The notes beneath the pieces were generated by a model that did no database searches, was not told where the DNA came from, and saw only the letters and a program-made list of their open reading frames with translations. Positions 25,127 through 33,296 of a stretch of 34,753 nucleotides of DNA are shown here, in pieces (position 1 is the stretch's first letter; every line of letters starts with the position of its first letter). Both the position numbers and the translations under genes were made by a program. This stretch comes from Clostridiales bacterium (GTDB lineage: Bacteria > Bacillota > Clostridia > Oscillospirales > Oscillospiraceae), in NCBI GenBank assembly GCA_018374635.1, contig JAHAEW010000034.1, forward strand, positions 1 to 34,753, written 5' to 3'.

Positions 25127-26152
25127 ATGAAAGAGAAGCTGGAACAGATCCGCCAGGAGGCGCTCTCCGCCTTTGCCCAGGCCGGCGGCGCGCAGGACCT
25201 GGACGCCCTGCGGGTCAAGTACCTGGGGAAAAAGGGCGAGCTCACCAACGTGCTCAAGAGGATGGGCTCCCTCTCCGCCGAGGAGCGCCCCGTGGTGGGC
25301 CAGATGGCCAACGAGGTACGCGAGGCCCTCACCGCCGCCCTGGAGGAGCGCCAGACCGCCCTGGAGGAAGAGGCCCTCAACCGCCGCCTGGCCGCTGAGG
25401 CCCTGGACGTGACCATCCCCGGCAAGGCCCCCCGTCTGGGGCACCGCCACCCCATGTATATCGCCCTGGACGAGCTCAAGGACATCTTCGTGGGCATGGG
25501 CTTTACCGTGCTGGACGGACCCGAGGTGGAGCTGGCCGAGTACAACTTCGACAAGCTCAACGCCGAGGAGGGCCATCCCTCCCGGGATTGGTCGGACACC
25601 TTCTATTTTGACCAGGACAGCCGGGTGATGCTCCGCTCTCAGACCTCCCCCATGCAGGTGCGCGCCATGGAGACCATGGAGCTGCCCATCCGCATCATCG
25701 CCCCCGGCCGGGTGTACCGCAAGGACGAGGTGGACGCCACCCACTCCCCCATGTTCCACCAGGTTGAGGGCATGGTCATTGACAAGGGAGTCACCATGGC
25801 CGACCTGAAAGGCACCCTCAACACCGTGGTGGAGCAGCTCTACGGCAAGGGCACCAAGACCCGCTTCCGTCCCCACCACTTCCCCTTCACCGAGCCCTCC
25901 TGCGAGATGGACGTGCAGTGCCACAAGTGCGGCGGCGTGGGCTGCCCCACCTGTAAGGGCGAGGGCTGGATCGAGATGCTGGGCGCCGGCATGATCCACC
26001 CCAAGGTCCTGAAGATGGCCGGCATCGACCCGGAGGTCTACTCCGGCTGGGCCTTCGGCATCGGGCTGGAGCGCACCGCCATGCGCCGCTTCAAGATCGC
26101 CGACCTGCGCCTCATCTTCGAAAACGACGTGCGGTTCCTGGAGCAGTTCTAA
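25127..26152 (+). CDS. pheS: phenylalanine-tRNA ligase alpha subunit
   Basis: PheS carries the active site that joins phenylalanine to tRNA-Phe and works as an alpha2-beta2 enzyme with PheT. The 341-residue protein has an N-terminal coiled-coil arm that binds tRNA, then the class II core. Motif 2 region is RIIAPGRVYRKDEVDATHSP, and FHQVEGMVIDKG and motif 3 AFGIGLERTAMRRF follow. The Firmicutes-type cysteine insert CHKCGGVGCPTCKGEGW lies before LGAGMIHP. The ATG at 25127 has AAAGGAG upstream. An in-frame extension 5' of it runs through the T-box and is rejected. Confidence 0.97.
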   Translation: MKEKLEQIRQEALSAFAQAGGAQDLDALRVKYLGKKGELTNVLKRMGSLSAEERPVVGQMANEVREALTAALEERQTALEEEALNRRLAAEALDVTIPGKAPRLGHRHPMYIALDELKDIFVGMGFTVLDGPEVELAEYNFDKLNAEEGHPSRDWSDTFYFDQDSRVMLRSQTSPMQVRAMETMELPIRIIAPGRVYRKDEVDATHSPMFHQVEGMVIDKGVTMADLKGTLNTVVEQLYGKGTKTRFRPHHFPFTEPSCEMDVQCHKCGGVGCPTCKGEGWIEMLGAGMIHPKVLKMAGIDPEVYSGWAFGIGLERTAMRRFKIADLRLIFENDVRFLEQF

Positions 26153-26172
26153 GGCGGCCCTCCGCAGCCGCA

Positions 26173-26193
26173 GGGGCGGCCAGAGGCCGCCCC
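26173..26193 (+). other. stem-loop between pheS and pheT
   Basis: A perfect 9-bp GC stem, GGGGCGGCC/GGCCGCCCC (26173-26181 with 26185-26193), with an AGA loop and no T run. It is an intra-operon hairpin that could tune the pheS to pheT ratio. Confidence 0.6.
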
Positions 26194-26232
26194 CACGATG
26201 AAAAGCCTGATGTGATAAGGGAGTTTTAAGAT

Positions 26233-28917
26233 ATGAATCTATCTCGTAAATGGCTCGGCGAGTTTGTCACCGTCGACGCCTCCGATCATGATTTTGCAGA
26301 GGCCATGACCCTGTCCGGCTCCAAGGTGGAGACCACCGAGAACCTGGGCGCAGAGATCTCCAACGTGGTGGTTGGCAAGGTGCTGTCCATGGCCCGCCAC
26401 GAAAACAGCGACCACATGTGGGTCTGCCAGATCGACGCGGGCGGGGCCGAGCCCGTTCAGATCGTCACCGGTGCCTGGAACGTCCATGTGGGCGACCTGG
26501 TCCCCGTGGCCCGGCACAAGTCCACCCTGCCCGGCGGCGTGAAGATCGAGAAGGGCAAGCTGCGCGGCGTGGTCTCCAACGGCATGCTCTGCGGACTGTC
26601 TGAGCTGGGCCTGGAAGAGCGGGACTTCCCCTACGCCGCCATCACCCCCGCCGCCCTCCTGAACGACTACCATCCCCTGGATGCGGACAAGCCCTCCATC
26701 CCCGCCGGCATCCAGGCCGGAGACAAGGTATTCGGTCCTGTGGTATGCGCTAAAATACTGGAGGTCCAGCCTCTGGGCGACGGGACGTTCCACACCTGCG
26801 CGGACATCGGAGCGGCCACAGTCTGTCCCGATACCGCCTGTCCCAACCTCCACGTGGGAGATCTGGCTGCCTACAATACCAAAACGGACCGCTACTGCAC
26901 CCTGGCTGACCTGCGGGCAGAGCAGGCGGAGTTCCCCCACTGCATCCCCGACGGCATCTTCATCCTCCGGGAGGAGTGCAAGCCGGGCGACAGCATCAAG
27001 GGCGTCATCGGCCTGGACGACTCGGTGGTGGAGTTTGAGATCACCCCCAACCGCCCAGACTGTCTCAGCGTCATCGGCCTGGCCCGGGAGGTAGCGGCCA
27101 CCTATGGCGCGCCCCTGCGCCTCCACACCCCCGTGGTGAAGGGCGGCGGCCCCGGCAATCTGATCGAGCTGCTGGATGTGGAGACCCCCGATCCCGACCT
27201 GTGCCCCCGCTACACCGCCCGGATGGTCCGCAACGTGAAGATCGGTCCCTCCCCCAAGTGGATGCGGGAGCGGCTGCGCGCCATGGGCGTGCGTCCCATC
27301 AACAACATCGTGGATATCACCAACTATGTGATGCTGGAGTACGGCCAGCCCATGCACGCCTTTGACTACCGCTATGTGAAGGGCGGCAAGATCATCGTCC
27401 GCCGGGCCAGCGAGGGCGAGGAGCTCACCACTCTGGACGGACAGGTCCGCAAGCTCAACGCCAATCACCTGGTCATCGCCGACGAGCATCGCGCCGTGGG
27501 CCTGGCCGGCATCATGGGCGGTGAGAACAGCGAGATCGTCTCCGACACGGTGGACGTGGTGTTCGAGTCGGCCAATTTCGACGGCACCTGCATCCGCAAG
27601 GGCGCTCTGGCCCTGGGCATGCGCACGGAGGCCAGCGCCAAGTTTGAAAAGGGTCTGGACCCCATGAACACCCTCCCCGCCGTGGACCGTGCCTGTGAGC
27701 TGGTGGAGCTGCTGGGGGCCGGCGAAGTGCTGGACGGAGTCATCGACATCCTCAACTATGTGCCCCACCCCCGTGTTCTCCCCCTGGAGCCCGACAAGAT
27801 CAACGCCCTGCTGGGCACCGAGATCTCCGGCGAGGAGATGGTCTCCATCCTGAAGAAGCTGGACTTTGGAGTGGAGGACGGCATGGTCACTGTCCCCTCC
27901 TGGCGCGGCGATGTGGAGGCTATGGCCGATCTGGCCGAAGAGGTGGCCCGTTTCCACGGCTACAACAATATCCCCACCACCCTCATGCGGGGTCAGACCA
28001 CCCGGGGCGGCTACTCCCCCGAGCAGGAGCTGGAGCGCTCTCTGGGCCAGACCTGCCGCAGCTTGGGCTATGACGAGATCATCACCTACTCCTTCATCAG
28101 CCCCACCTACTATGACAAGATCCGCTGGGCGCCCGACGATCCCCGCCGTGCCTCCATGCGCATCTGCAACCCCCTGGGCGAGGATACCTCCATCATGCGC
28201 ACCACCATTCTCCCCTCCATGCTGGAGATCCTGACCCGCAACTACAACTACCGCAACAAGTCCGCCCGCCTGTATGAGCTGGGCCGGGTCTACTTCCAGC
28301 GGGAGGACGGCATGGCCGACGAGCCCAAGGTCCTCTCCCTGGGCGCCTACGGCGGCGGAATGGACTTCTACACCCTCAAGGGTGCGGTGGATTCCCTCCT
28401 CTCCTCGATCCGGGCCGAGCATGTGACCTATGAGGCCGTGTCGGATAACCCCTCCTACCATCCCGGACGCTGTGCCCGGGTCCTGGTGGACGGCCGCGAG
28501 GTGGGCGTGCTGGGTCAGATCCATCCCCTCACCGCCCGGAACTACGGGGTGGACGCTGAGCTCTACTGTGCAGAGCTCTCCTTCCCCGCGCTCTTTGCCG
28601 CCAAGGGGGCCGATCCTCAGTACGCGCCCCTTCCCAAGTTCCCCGCCGTCGCCCGGGACATCGCCGTGGTCTGCGGCGAAACCGTTACCGTAGGGGCTCT
28701 GGAGGAGTCCATCCGCCGGGGCGCCAGGGGACTGCTCAAGGAGGTCTGTCTTTTTGACATCTACCGTGGCAAGGGCGTGGACGAGGGCAAAAAGTCGGTG
28801 GCCTTCCGTCTGGTCCTCCGTGCCGACGACCGCTCCCTCACCGCCGAGGAGGCCGACGCCGATGTATCCGCTATTCTGGAGACGCTGGAGAAGGAGCTGG
28901 GCGCTGTGCTCCGCTGA
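26233..28917 (+). CDS. pheT: phenylalanine-tRNA ligase beta subunit with extra OB-like segment
   Basis: PheT binds tRNA and edits mischarged Tyr-tRNA-Phe. At 894 residues it is about 90 longer than usual. Residues about 40-120 are the normal tRNA-binding OB fold (VVVGKVLSMARHENSDHMWV, NVHVGDLVPV, SNGMLCGLSELGL). At about 166-236 comes an additional segment (VVCAKILEVQPLGDG, PNLHVGDLAAYN) that resembles the OB fold again. After it the normal sequence resumes with PDGIFILREE, GLDDSVVEFEITPNRPDCLS, the B3/B4 editing and B5 domains and a catalytic-like core. The C-terminal FDX-ACB domain has KFPAVARDIAVV and ends at ELGAVLR. AAGGGAG precedes the ATG. Identity as PheT is firm; the extra segment is discussed in the findings. 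Confidence 0.96.
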   Translation: MNLSRKWLGEFVTVDASDHDFAEAMTLSGSKVETTENLGAEISNVVVGKVLSMARHENSDHMWVCQIDAGGAEPVQIVTGAWNVHVGDLVPVARHKSTLPGGVKIEKGKLRGVVSNGMLCGLSELGLEERDFPYAAITPAALLNDYHPLDADKPSIPAGIQAGDKVFGPVVCAKILEVQPLGDGTFHTCADIGAATVCPDTACPNLHVGDLAAYNTKTDRYCTLADLRAEQAEFPHCIPDGIFILREECKPGDSIKGVIGLDDSVVEFEITPNRPDCLSVIGLAREVAATYGAPLRLHTPVVKGGGPGNLIELLDVETPDPDLCPRYTARMVRNVKIGPSPKWMRERLRAMGVRPINNIVDITNYVMLEYGQPMHAFDYRYVKGGKIIVRRASEGEELTTLDGQVRKLNANHLVIADEHRAVGLAGIMGGENSEIVSDTVDVVFESANFDGTCIRKGALALGMRTEASAKFEKGLDPMNTLPAVDRACELVELLGAGEVLDGVIDILNYVPHPRVLPLEPDKINALLGTEISGEEMVSILKKLDFGVEDGMVTVPSWRGDVEAMADLAEEVARFHGYNNIPTTLMRGQTTRGGYSPEQELERSLGQTCRSLGYDEIITYSFISPTYYDKIRWAPDDPRRASMRICNPLGEDTSIMRTTILPSMLEILTRNYNYRNKSARLYELGRVYFQREDGMADEPKVLSLGAYGGGMDFYTLKGAVDSLLSSIRAEHVTYEAVSDNPSYHPGRCARVLVDGREVGVLGQIHPLTARNYGVDAELYCAELSFPALFAAKGADPQYAPLPKFPAVARDIAVVCGETVTVGALEESIRRGARGLLKEVCLFDIYRGKGVDEGKKSVAFRLVLRADDRSLTAEEADADVSAILETLEKELGAVLR

Positions 28918-28975
28918 AGGGTATAAACCGCCTTTGATTCCACAAACTACTTCTTAATGTTTCGTGAATTTTGAT

Positions 28976-29021
28976 CTGTCCCCTTTACACTCCGCGTTTT
29001 TTCAGTTAAAATAGGGGACAG
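28976..29021. repeat. inverted repeat flanking the ireB promoter
   Basis: CTGTCCCC (28976-28983) and GGGGACAG (29014-29021) are perfect inverted copies that enclose the -35 and -10 of the ireB promoter. Predicted transcription starts near 29019, so the pair is not transcribed as a hairpin. It may be a split operator. Confidence 0.6.
28984..29012 (+). promoter_or_regulatory. ireB promoter
   Basis: -35 TTTACA (28984-28989), a 17-base spacer and -10 TAAAAT (29007-29012). AAGGAGGTG follows about 10 bases after the predicted start. Confidence 0.8.
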
Positions 29022-29044
29022 AAGCATAAGGAGGTGCGATTGTC

Positions 29045-29293
29045 ATGCATACGGATTATACACGCAGATTCAGTCTCAATTATGAGAAGGATCAGGAGAT
29101 CAAGGACATTCTGACCTCTGTCTACAATTCTCTGCAGGAAAAAGGGTATAACCCCATCAATCAGATCGTGGGCTACATTCTCTCGGAAGATCCCACTTAT
29201 ATCACCAACTATAACAATGCCCGTGCGCTGATCCGCAAACTGGATCGGGACGAGCTTCTCCAGGAGCTTGTGAAGCAGTATCTCAACAGCTGA
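29045..29293 (+). CDS. ireB: IreB-family regulatory phosphoprotein (UPF0297/YrzL)
   Basis: A small 82-residue cytosolic protein. In Enterococcus faecalis IreB is phosphorylated by the PASTA kinase IreK and restrains intrinsic cephalosporin resistance. The whole sequence fits the family: an N-terminal DYTRRFSLNYEKD with a phosphorylatable Thr, then QEKGYNPINQIVGYILSEDP, TYITNYNNARALIRKLDRDE and a short C-terminal helix. The protein is all-helical and has no membrane segment. In many Firmicutes it lies next to ruvX/yqgF and a DUF1292 gene. Here it stands alone between its own promoter and terminator. AAGGAGG lies before the ATG. Confidence 0.93.
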   Translation: MHTDYTRRFSLNYEKDQEIKDILTSVYNSLQEKGYNPINQIVGYILSEDPTYITNYNNARALIRKLDRDELLQELVKQYLNS

Positions 29294-29298
29294 GCAGA

Positions 29299-29335
29299 CG
29301 GAGGGTCCGGTAAAACCGGGCCCTCCGAGATTTTT
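29299..29335 (+). terminator. ireB terminator
   Basis: A 13-bp stem with one G-T pair (29299-29311 with 29315-29327, CGGAGGGTCCGGT with ACCGGGCCCTCCG) and an AAA loop, then GAGA and five T. Confidence 0.9.
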
Positions 29336-29337
29336 AT

Positions 29338-29366
29338 TTGCGTTTTGCGGGAAAAAGGTATAAAAT
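29338..29366 (+). promoter_or_regulatory. promoter of the nitroreductase gene
   Basis: -35 TTGCGT (29338-29343), a 17-base spacer and -10 TAAAAT (29361-29366), about 50 bases before the start codon. Confidence 0.6.
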
Positions 29367-29413
29367 GGGTCTATTCAAATGCGGCGCTGCCGCCTCTGTC
29401 ATGAGGTGATTGT

Positions 29414-29932
29414 ATGGAATTCTTTGAAACTGTTGCCAAGCGTTACAGCCACCGAACTCCCTTTTTGGACCAGCCCGTGCCAGACGCCGATGTCCGCAAG
29501 ATCGTAGAGGCCGGGATCCAGGCCCCCTCCGGTCAGAACTGCCAGACCACTTCCTTCGTCGTGGTCACTGACCCGGACCTGCGCAAGCGCATCTCCGAGG
29601 TCCTCTCCACCCCCGCCACCCAGACGGCGCCCATGATTCTGGTGGTGCTGAGCGAGCATGTGGTGGCTCCCTGCGGTATGGCCTTCGAGGTGGAGGACTA
29701 CGCCGCCGCCGTGGAGAATATGCTTCTGGCCGCCACCGCTCTGGGCTATGCCACCGTCTGGATGGACGGCATGACCAAAGCCCCCGCCGCCTGCGCGGCC
29801 ATCGCCTCCCTCCTCCGTGTTCCCGAGGGAAAGACGGTGCGCACCATTCTCCCTCTGGGCGTTCCCGCCAAGGCGGGCGAGCCCAAGCCCCGCAAGACTT
29901 TTGAGGAGCGGGTCCACTACAACCAGTTCTAA
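29414..29932 (+). CDS. nitroreductase-family flavoprotein
   Basis: A 172-residue FMN-dependent oxidoreductase of the nitroreductase fold. The N terminus RYSHRTPFLDQPVPDADVRK with the FMN-phosphate-binding SHR type motif, then AGIQAPSGQNCQTTSFVVV and the central AAAVENMLLAATALGYATVWM, are family hallmarks. ILPLGVPAKAGEPKPRK closes the domain. It is short, close to minimal nitroreductases. The physiological substrate is unknown. The gene is monocistronic, with its own promoter and a strong terminator at 29939-29977. AGGTG lies before the ATG. Confidence 0.9.
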   Translation: MEFFETVAKRYSHRTPFLDQPVPDADVRKIVEAGIQAPSGQNCQTTSFVVVTDPDLRKRISEVLSTPATQTAPMILVVLSEHVVAPCGMAFEVEDYAAAVENMLLAATALGYATVWMDGMTKAPAACAAIASLLRVPEGKTVRTILPLGVPAKAGEPKPRKTFEERVHYNQF

Positions 29933-29938
29933 GTCACA

Positions 29939-29977
29939 GCCGCCGGTCCCCAGAAAAAGGGACCGGCGGCTCTTTTT
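29939..29977 (+). terminator. nitroreductase gene terminator
   Basis: A perfect 12-bp stem (29939-29950 with 29959-29970, GCCGCCGGTCCC / GGGACCGGCGGC), a CAGAAAAA loop and a TCTTTTTTCTT tail. Confidence 0.92.
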
Positions 29978-29984
29978 TCTTATT

Positions 29985-29998
29985 AGAACATCAGTTTG
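29985..29998. promoter_or_regulatory. LexA-like (SOS) box over the dinB -35
   Basis: AGAAC-ATCA-GTTTG resembles the Firmicutes LexA box (GAAC-N4-GTTC core, last base changed). It overlaps the -35 TTGACA of the dinB promoter by three bases, so a bound repressor would block RNA polymerase. The core GAACATCAGTTT is identical to the box beside the SLOG gene. Confidence 0.6.
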
Positions 29999-30024
29999 AC
30001 ATAGGGCGCAGGATCTTTTATAAT
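29996..30024 (+). promoter_or_regulatory. consensus dinB promoter
   Basis: -35 TTGACA (29996-30001), exactly 17 bases, then -10 TATAAT (30019-30024): a perfect sigma-A consensus. Such a strong promoter in front of an error-prone polymerase makes repression by the overlapping LexA-like box more plausible. Confidence 0.9.
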
Positions 30025-30054
30025 GGAACCAGTACAACAAGGGGGTGGAACCTC

Positions 30055-31284
30055 ATGGACCGGGTCATCCTGCACTGTGATCTCAACAGCTTCTACGCCT
30101 CGGTGGAGCTTCTGGACCACCCGGAGCTCCGGGAAAAACCGGTAGCCGTCTGCGGCGATCCTGAGAGCCGCCACGGGATCATCCTGGCCAAAAATGAGCC
30201 TGCCAAGCGTTTCCAGGTCCGGACTGCCGAGACCATCTGGCAGGCCCGGCGCAAGTGTCCCCAGCTCATCCTCCTCCCCGCCCACCGGGAGAAATACCGA
30301 TACTTTTCCCAAGCCGTCAATGCCATCTATGAGCGCTATACCGACCTAGTGGAGCCCTTCAGCATCGACGAGAGCTGGCTGGACCTGACGGGCTCCCTCC
30401 ACCTCTTCGGCGGCGACGGAAAGGCGGTTGCCGACGAGATCCGGACCGTGGTCCGCCGGGAGACCGGACTCACCCTCTCGGCGGGGGTCTCCTTCAACAA
30501 GATCTTCGCCAAAATGGGGAGCGACTACCGGAAGCCGGATGCCACCACGGTCATCTCTCCCGAGAATTTCCGTGCCATGCTCTGGCCCCTCCCCGTCACC
30601 GATCTCATCTTTGTGGGCCGGGCCGCCGCCCGGACCCTGGAGCAGTACGGGGTGCACACCATCGGAGACCTGGCCCAATTCGACCGGGAGGCCCTGGTGC
30701 GGGTCCTGGGCCGTCAAGGTGTGACCCTCCACGCCTATGCCAGCGGACGGGAGCACAGCCCCGTAGTCCCCCTGCGGGATATGCCGCCTCCCAAGTCGGT
30801 GGGCAACGGCATCACCTTTCCACACAACCTGGTTGGGTGGGAGGAACTCCGTTCCGGGCTGGCCCTTCTGTGCGACAGTGTGGCCGGTCGGCTGCGGGAG
30901 GCAGGGTTCAAGTGCACCACCGTCCAGATCACAGTCCGGGACCCCTCCTTCCGGGACATCTGCCGGCAGAACCGGCTGAGCGCCCCCACCTTCGTCACCC
31001 GGGAGCTGCTGGACGCCTCCTTTGCCCTGCTCCGGGGGTGCTGGCGGGCAGAGGCCCCGGTGCGTGCCCTCACCGTGACGGCCCAGCACCTGGTCCCGGA
31101 GGGAGAGGCGGCCGAACAGCTGGATTTTTTCTCCGCCGATTCCCTCCCCCGCCGGGACCGTTTGGAGCGTCTGGAACGGGCGGTGGACCAGGTCCGCCGG
31201 AAATATGGGCATGACGCCCTCTCCCTGGCCTCCTCGGTGAACGGGGAGAGCCTATCTACCGATCCTCCCCAGCCGCCCCTGTAA
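30055..31284 (+). CDS. dinB: DNA polymerase IV (Y-family, translesion)
   Basis: Pol IV copies damaged DNA without proofreading. The 409-residue protein has the Y-family palm motif ILHCDLNSFYASVEL with Asp9 and SIDESWLDLTGS with catalytic Asp105 and Glu106. KPDATTVI and a helix-hairpin-helix region (FVGRAAARTLEQYGVHTIGD) follow, and then the little-finger domain. A beta-clamp binding motif, QLDFF, is at 355-359, so it should dock on the replication sliding clamp. GGGGGTGG lies upstream of the ATG. The perfect promoter and LexA-like box upstream suggest SOS induction. Confidence 0.95.
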   Translation: MDRVILHCDLNSFYASVELLDHPELREKPVAVCGDPESRHGIILAKNEPAKRFQVRTAETIWQARRKCPQLILLPAHREKYRYFSQAVNAIYERYTDLVEPFSIDESWLDLTGSLHLFGGDGKAVADEIRTVVRRETGLTLSAGVSFNKIFAKMGSDYRKPDATTVISPENFRAMLWPLPVTDLIFVGRAAARTLEQYGVHTIGDLAQFDREALVRVLGRQGVTLHAYASGREHSPVVPLRDMPPPKSVGNGITFPHNLVGWEELRSGLALLCDSVAGRLREAGFKCTTVQITVRDPSFRDICRQNRLSAPTFVTRELLDASFALLRGCWRAEAPVRALTVTAQHLVPEGEAAEQLDFFSADSLPRRDRLERLERAVDQVRRKYGHDALSLASSVNGESLSTDPPQPPL

Positions 31285-31318
31285 AAAAACGCTTCCGGAC
31301 TTCCGGAAGCGTTTTTTT
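31283..31318. terminator. bidirectional terminator between dinB and radical SAM genes
   Basis: A 9-bp stem, CGCTTCCGG/CCGGAAGCG (31290-31298 with 31303-31311), is flanked by seven A and seven T and has an ACTT loop. The A run overlaps the dinB stop codon. The converging gene ends at 31323, so both transcripts are stopped here. Confidence 0.93.
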
Positions 31319-31322
31319 ACGG

Positions 31323-32207
31323 TTACAATCCCCGGCCGTATTCGCTGCGCAGCAGTTCCTGGTCCTCCAGGGCCAGGTCGATGGCCGAGAGCATGGCCTG
31401 CCGGTCCTCGGGCAGGCCGCCCTTGAGAGGCAGGTAGTTGGAGGCGTGGTCACAGGTAAAATGCAGCGGGTCCACGTCCAGGTGCTCCAGCAGGAGACGG
31501 GTCTCCTCCAGGGCCTGGGGCCCGGTGATGAGCTGGAACTCTCCCCGCTCCACCTGCTCCCCCATCTCGGTATCCGGCTCCGGCATGTAGGTGAGGGCAG
31601 AGAGGTGACGGGGTTTCATCCGGTTCATCATCTCCGCCGTGGCCAAAATATGCCGGCGGGAGGGCTCCCCGGGGCCGGCCAGCCCCAGCAGGACCATGAC
31701 CCACAGGTCCAGCCCCGCCTCCCGCAGCCGGATGCCGGCCTCCAGCATCTCCTGTGCGTCCACACCCTTCTTGATGGTGTGAAGCAGCTCATCCGAGCCG
31801 GTCTCCACCCCCAGATAGACCCGGTACAGCCCGGCCTCCCGCAGGGAGCGCAGTTCCTCCGGGGTCTTGGTCAGGGCCGAGCGGGGACCGGCGTAGGCGG
31901 TGACCCGCTCCAGCTCCGGGAAGCTGTCATAGAGCTTTTTCAGAATGGCCAGCAGCTGCTCCGTCCGCATAATGACAGCGTCGCCGTCACACAGGAAGAC
32001 CCGCTTGACCGGCCGGCCCAGCCGGCTATAATAGGCCCGGGCCATCTCGATATCCTCAAAGATATCGGCCATGGGGCGGATGTGGAACTGCTTGTCCTTG
32101 TACATGCTGCAAAAGGTACATTTATTGTGGGAACACCCCACGGTGACCTGGAGCAGATAGCTCCGCCACTCTCCGGGGGGACGGTAGATATTTCCTTCGT
32201 AACGCAA
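31323..32207 (-). CDS. radical SAM protein
   Basis: A 294-residue radical SAM enzyme of unknown substrate. The cluster motif is CSHNKCTFC, with C25, C30 and C33. The spacing is C-x4-C-x2-C rather than the usual C-x3-C-x2-C, as seen in the TVGCSHNKCTFC subgroup. Further SAM-radical core segments are VFLCDGDAVIM, VTAYAGPRSAL, YRVYLGVETGSDELL and LDLWVMVLLGLAGPGE (S-adenosylmethionine-binding barrel strands). The C-terminal part has HASNYLPLKGGLPEDR. The start is a TTG at 32207 with AAGGAGG eight bases upstream. It lies 12 bases after hisC in the same operon, but a link to histidinol phosphate is not implied. Confidence 0.9.
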   Translation of the reverse strand: MRYEGNIYRPPGEWRSYLLQVTVGCSHNKCTFCSMYKDKQFHIRPMADIFEDIEMARAYYSRLGRPVKRVFLCDGDAVIMRTEQLLAILKKLYDSFPELERVTAYAGPRSALTKTPEELRSLREAGLYRVYLGVETGSDELLHTIKKGVDAQEMLEAGIRLREAGLDLWVMVLLGLAGPGEPSRRHILATAEMMNRMKPRHLSALTYMPEPDTEMGEQVERGEFQLITGPQALEETRLLLEHLDVDPLHFTCDHASNYLPLKGGLPEDRQAMLSAIDLALEDQELLRSEYGRGL

Positions 32208-32219
32208 GGGATTTCCTCC

Positions 32220-33296
32220 TTATTTCTGTGCTTTGTCACGGCCGAGCGTCTGACGCAGGACCTGGATCAGCCGCTCCATCTCCTCTTCGGTGCCGATGGT
32301 GATCCGCAGATAACCCTCGATCCGGGGCTTGCCCCACCAGCGGGCCAGGATGCCCTCCTCCCGCAGGGTGTCCAGCAGCTCCTTCCCTCCCCGCTCCGGA
32401 TGGGAAACAAAGAGGAAGTTGGCCTGGGAGGGACAGACCCGGAAGCCCAGCTCCTCCAGGGCGGCGGCGGTCTTTTCCCGGGTGTTCATGATGCGGCGGC
32501 GGTTTGCCTGGAAATACGCCTCGTCCTCCACCGAACCCTGGGCCGCCGCCAGGGCGATCCGGTCCAGGGTGTAGGAGTTGAAGGAGTTTTTCACGCAGTT
32601 GAGGGCGGCGATGAGATCGGGGCTGCCCACTGCGTACCCCACCCGCATCCCCGCCAGGGCGCGGGACTTGGACATCGTGCGCACCACCAGCAGATTGGGA
32701 TACCGGTCCAGCAGGGCCAGCGCCGACTCCGCTCCGAAATCCACATAGGCCTCGTCCACCACCACCGCGGCAGCGGGGTTGCCCGCGGCCAGCCGCTCCA
32801 CCTCTGCCAGGGGCAGAGCGATGCCGGTGGGGGCGTTGGGATTAGGCAGAATCACGCCGCCGTTGCTCCCCAGAAATTCCTCCACCGGGACGGTGAAGTC
32901 CTCCCGCAGAGGAATCTCCCGGTAAGGGATCCCAAAGAGTCCGGCATAGACCGGATAAAAGCTGTACGAGATATCCGGAAAGCAAATGGCCCGCGCCGGA
33001 TCAAAGAGTCCCTGAAAGCAGAAGGCCAGCACCTCATCCGAGCCGTTGCCCACAAAGATCTGCTCCGCCTTCACCCCGTGATAGGCCGCCAGCGCTGCAC
33101 GCAGCTGCCCGGCCTCCGGATCTGGGTACAGGCGCAGCCCCTCCCCCACGGCATTCTTCGCCGCCTCCAGCGCCCGGGGCGCGGGTGGATAGGGATTCTC
33201 ATTCGTGTTGAGCTTGATGAATGTCCGGTCCCTGGGCTGCTCGCCCGGCGTGTAGGGGACCATATTCCGAATGCGGCTGCTCCAAAATTCTTTCAT
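32220..33296 (-). CDS. hisC: histidinol-phosphate aminotransferase family protein
   Basis: A 358-residue class I/II PLP-dependent aminotransferase that fits HisC, which transfers an amino group from glutamate to imidazole-acetol phosphate in histidine synthesis. Visible are KLNTNENPYPPAP, FVGNGSDEVLAF, PNPNAPTGIAL, VVVDEAYVDF, the PLP-lysine motif TMSKSRALAGMRVGY, and the C-terminal GYLRITIGTEEEM. No other his genes lie nearby, and closely related enzymes act on other substrates such as threonine phosphate or aromatic acids, so the substrate is less certain than the fold. The ATG overlaps the stop of the DUF951 gene (ATGA). Confidence 0.85.
   Translation of the reverse strand: MKEFWSSRIRNMVPYTPGEQPRDRTFIKLNTNENPYPPAPRALEAAKNAVGEGLRLYPDPEAGQLRAALAAYHGVKAEQIFVGNGSDEVLAFCFQGLFDPARAICFPDISYSFYPVYAGLFGIPYREIPLREDFTVPVEEFLGSNGGVILPNPNAPTGIALPLAEVERLAAGNPAAAVVVDEAYVDFGAESALALLDRYPNLLVVRTMSKSRALAGMRVGYAVGSPDLIAALNCVKNSFNSYTLDRIALAAAQGSVEDEAYFQANRRRIMNTREKTAAALEELGFRVCPSQANFLFVSHPERGGKELLDTLREEGILARWWGKPRIEGYLRITIGTEEEMERLIQVLRQTLGRDKAQK

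Noticed and set aside
26239..28524. A 761-codon minus-strand open frame opposite pheT
   Set aside because: It is a shadow of GC-rich third codon positions; PheT on the plus strand is certain and no start signal supports the antisense frame.
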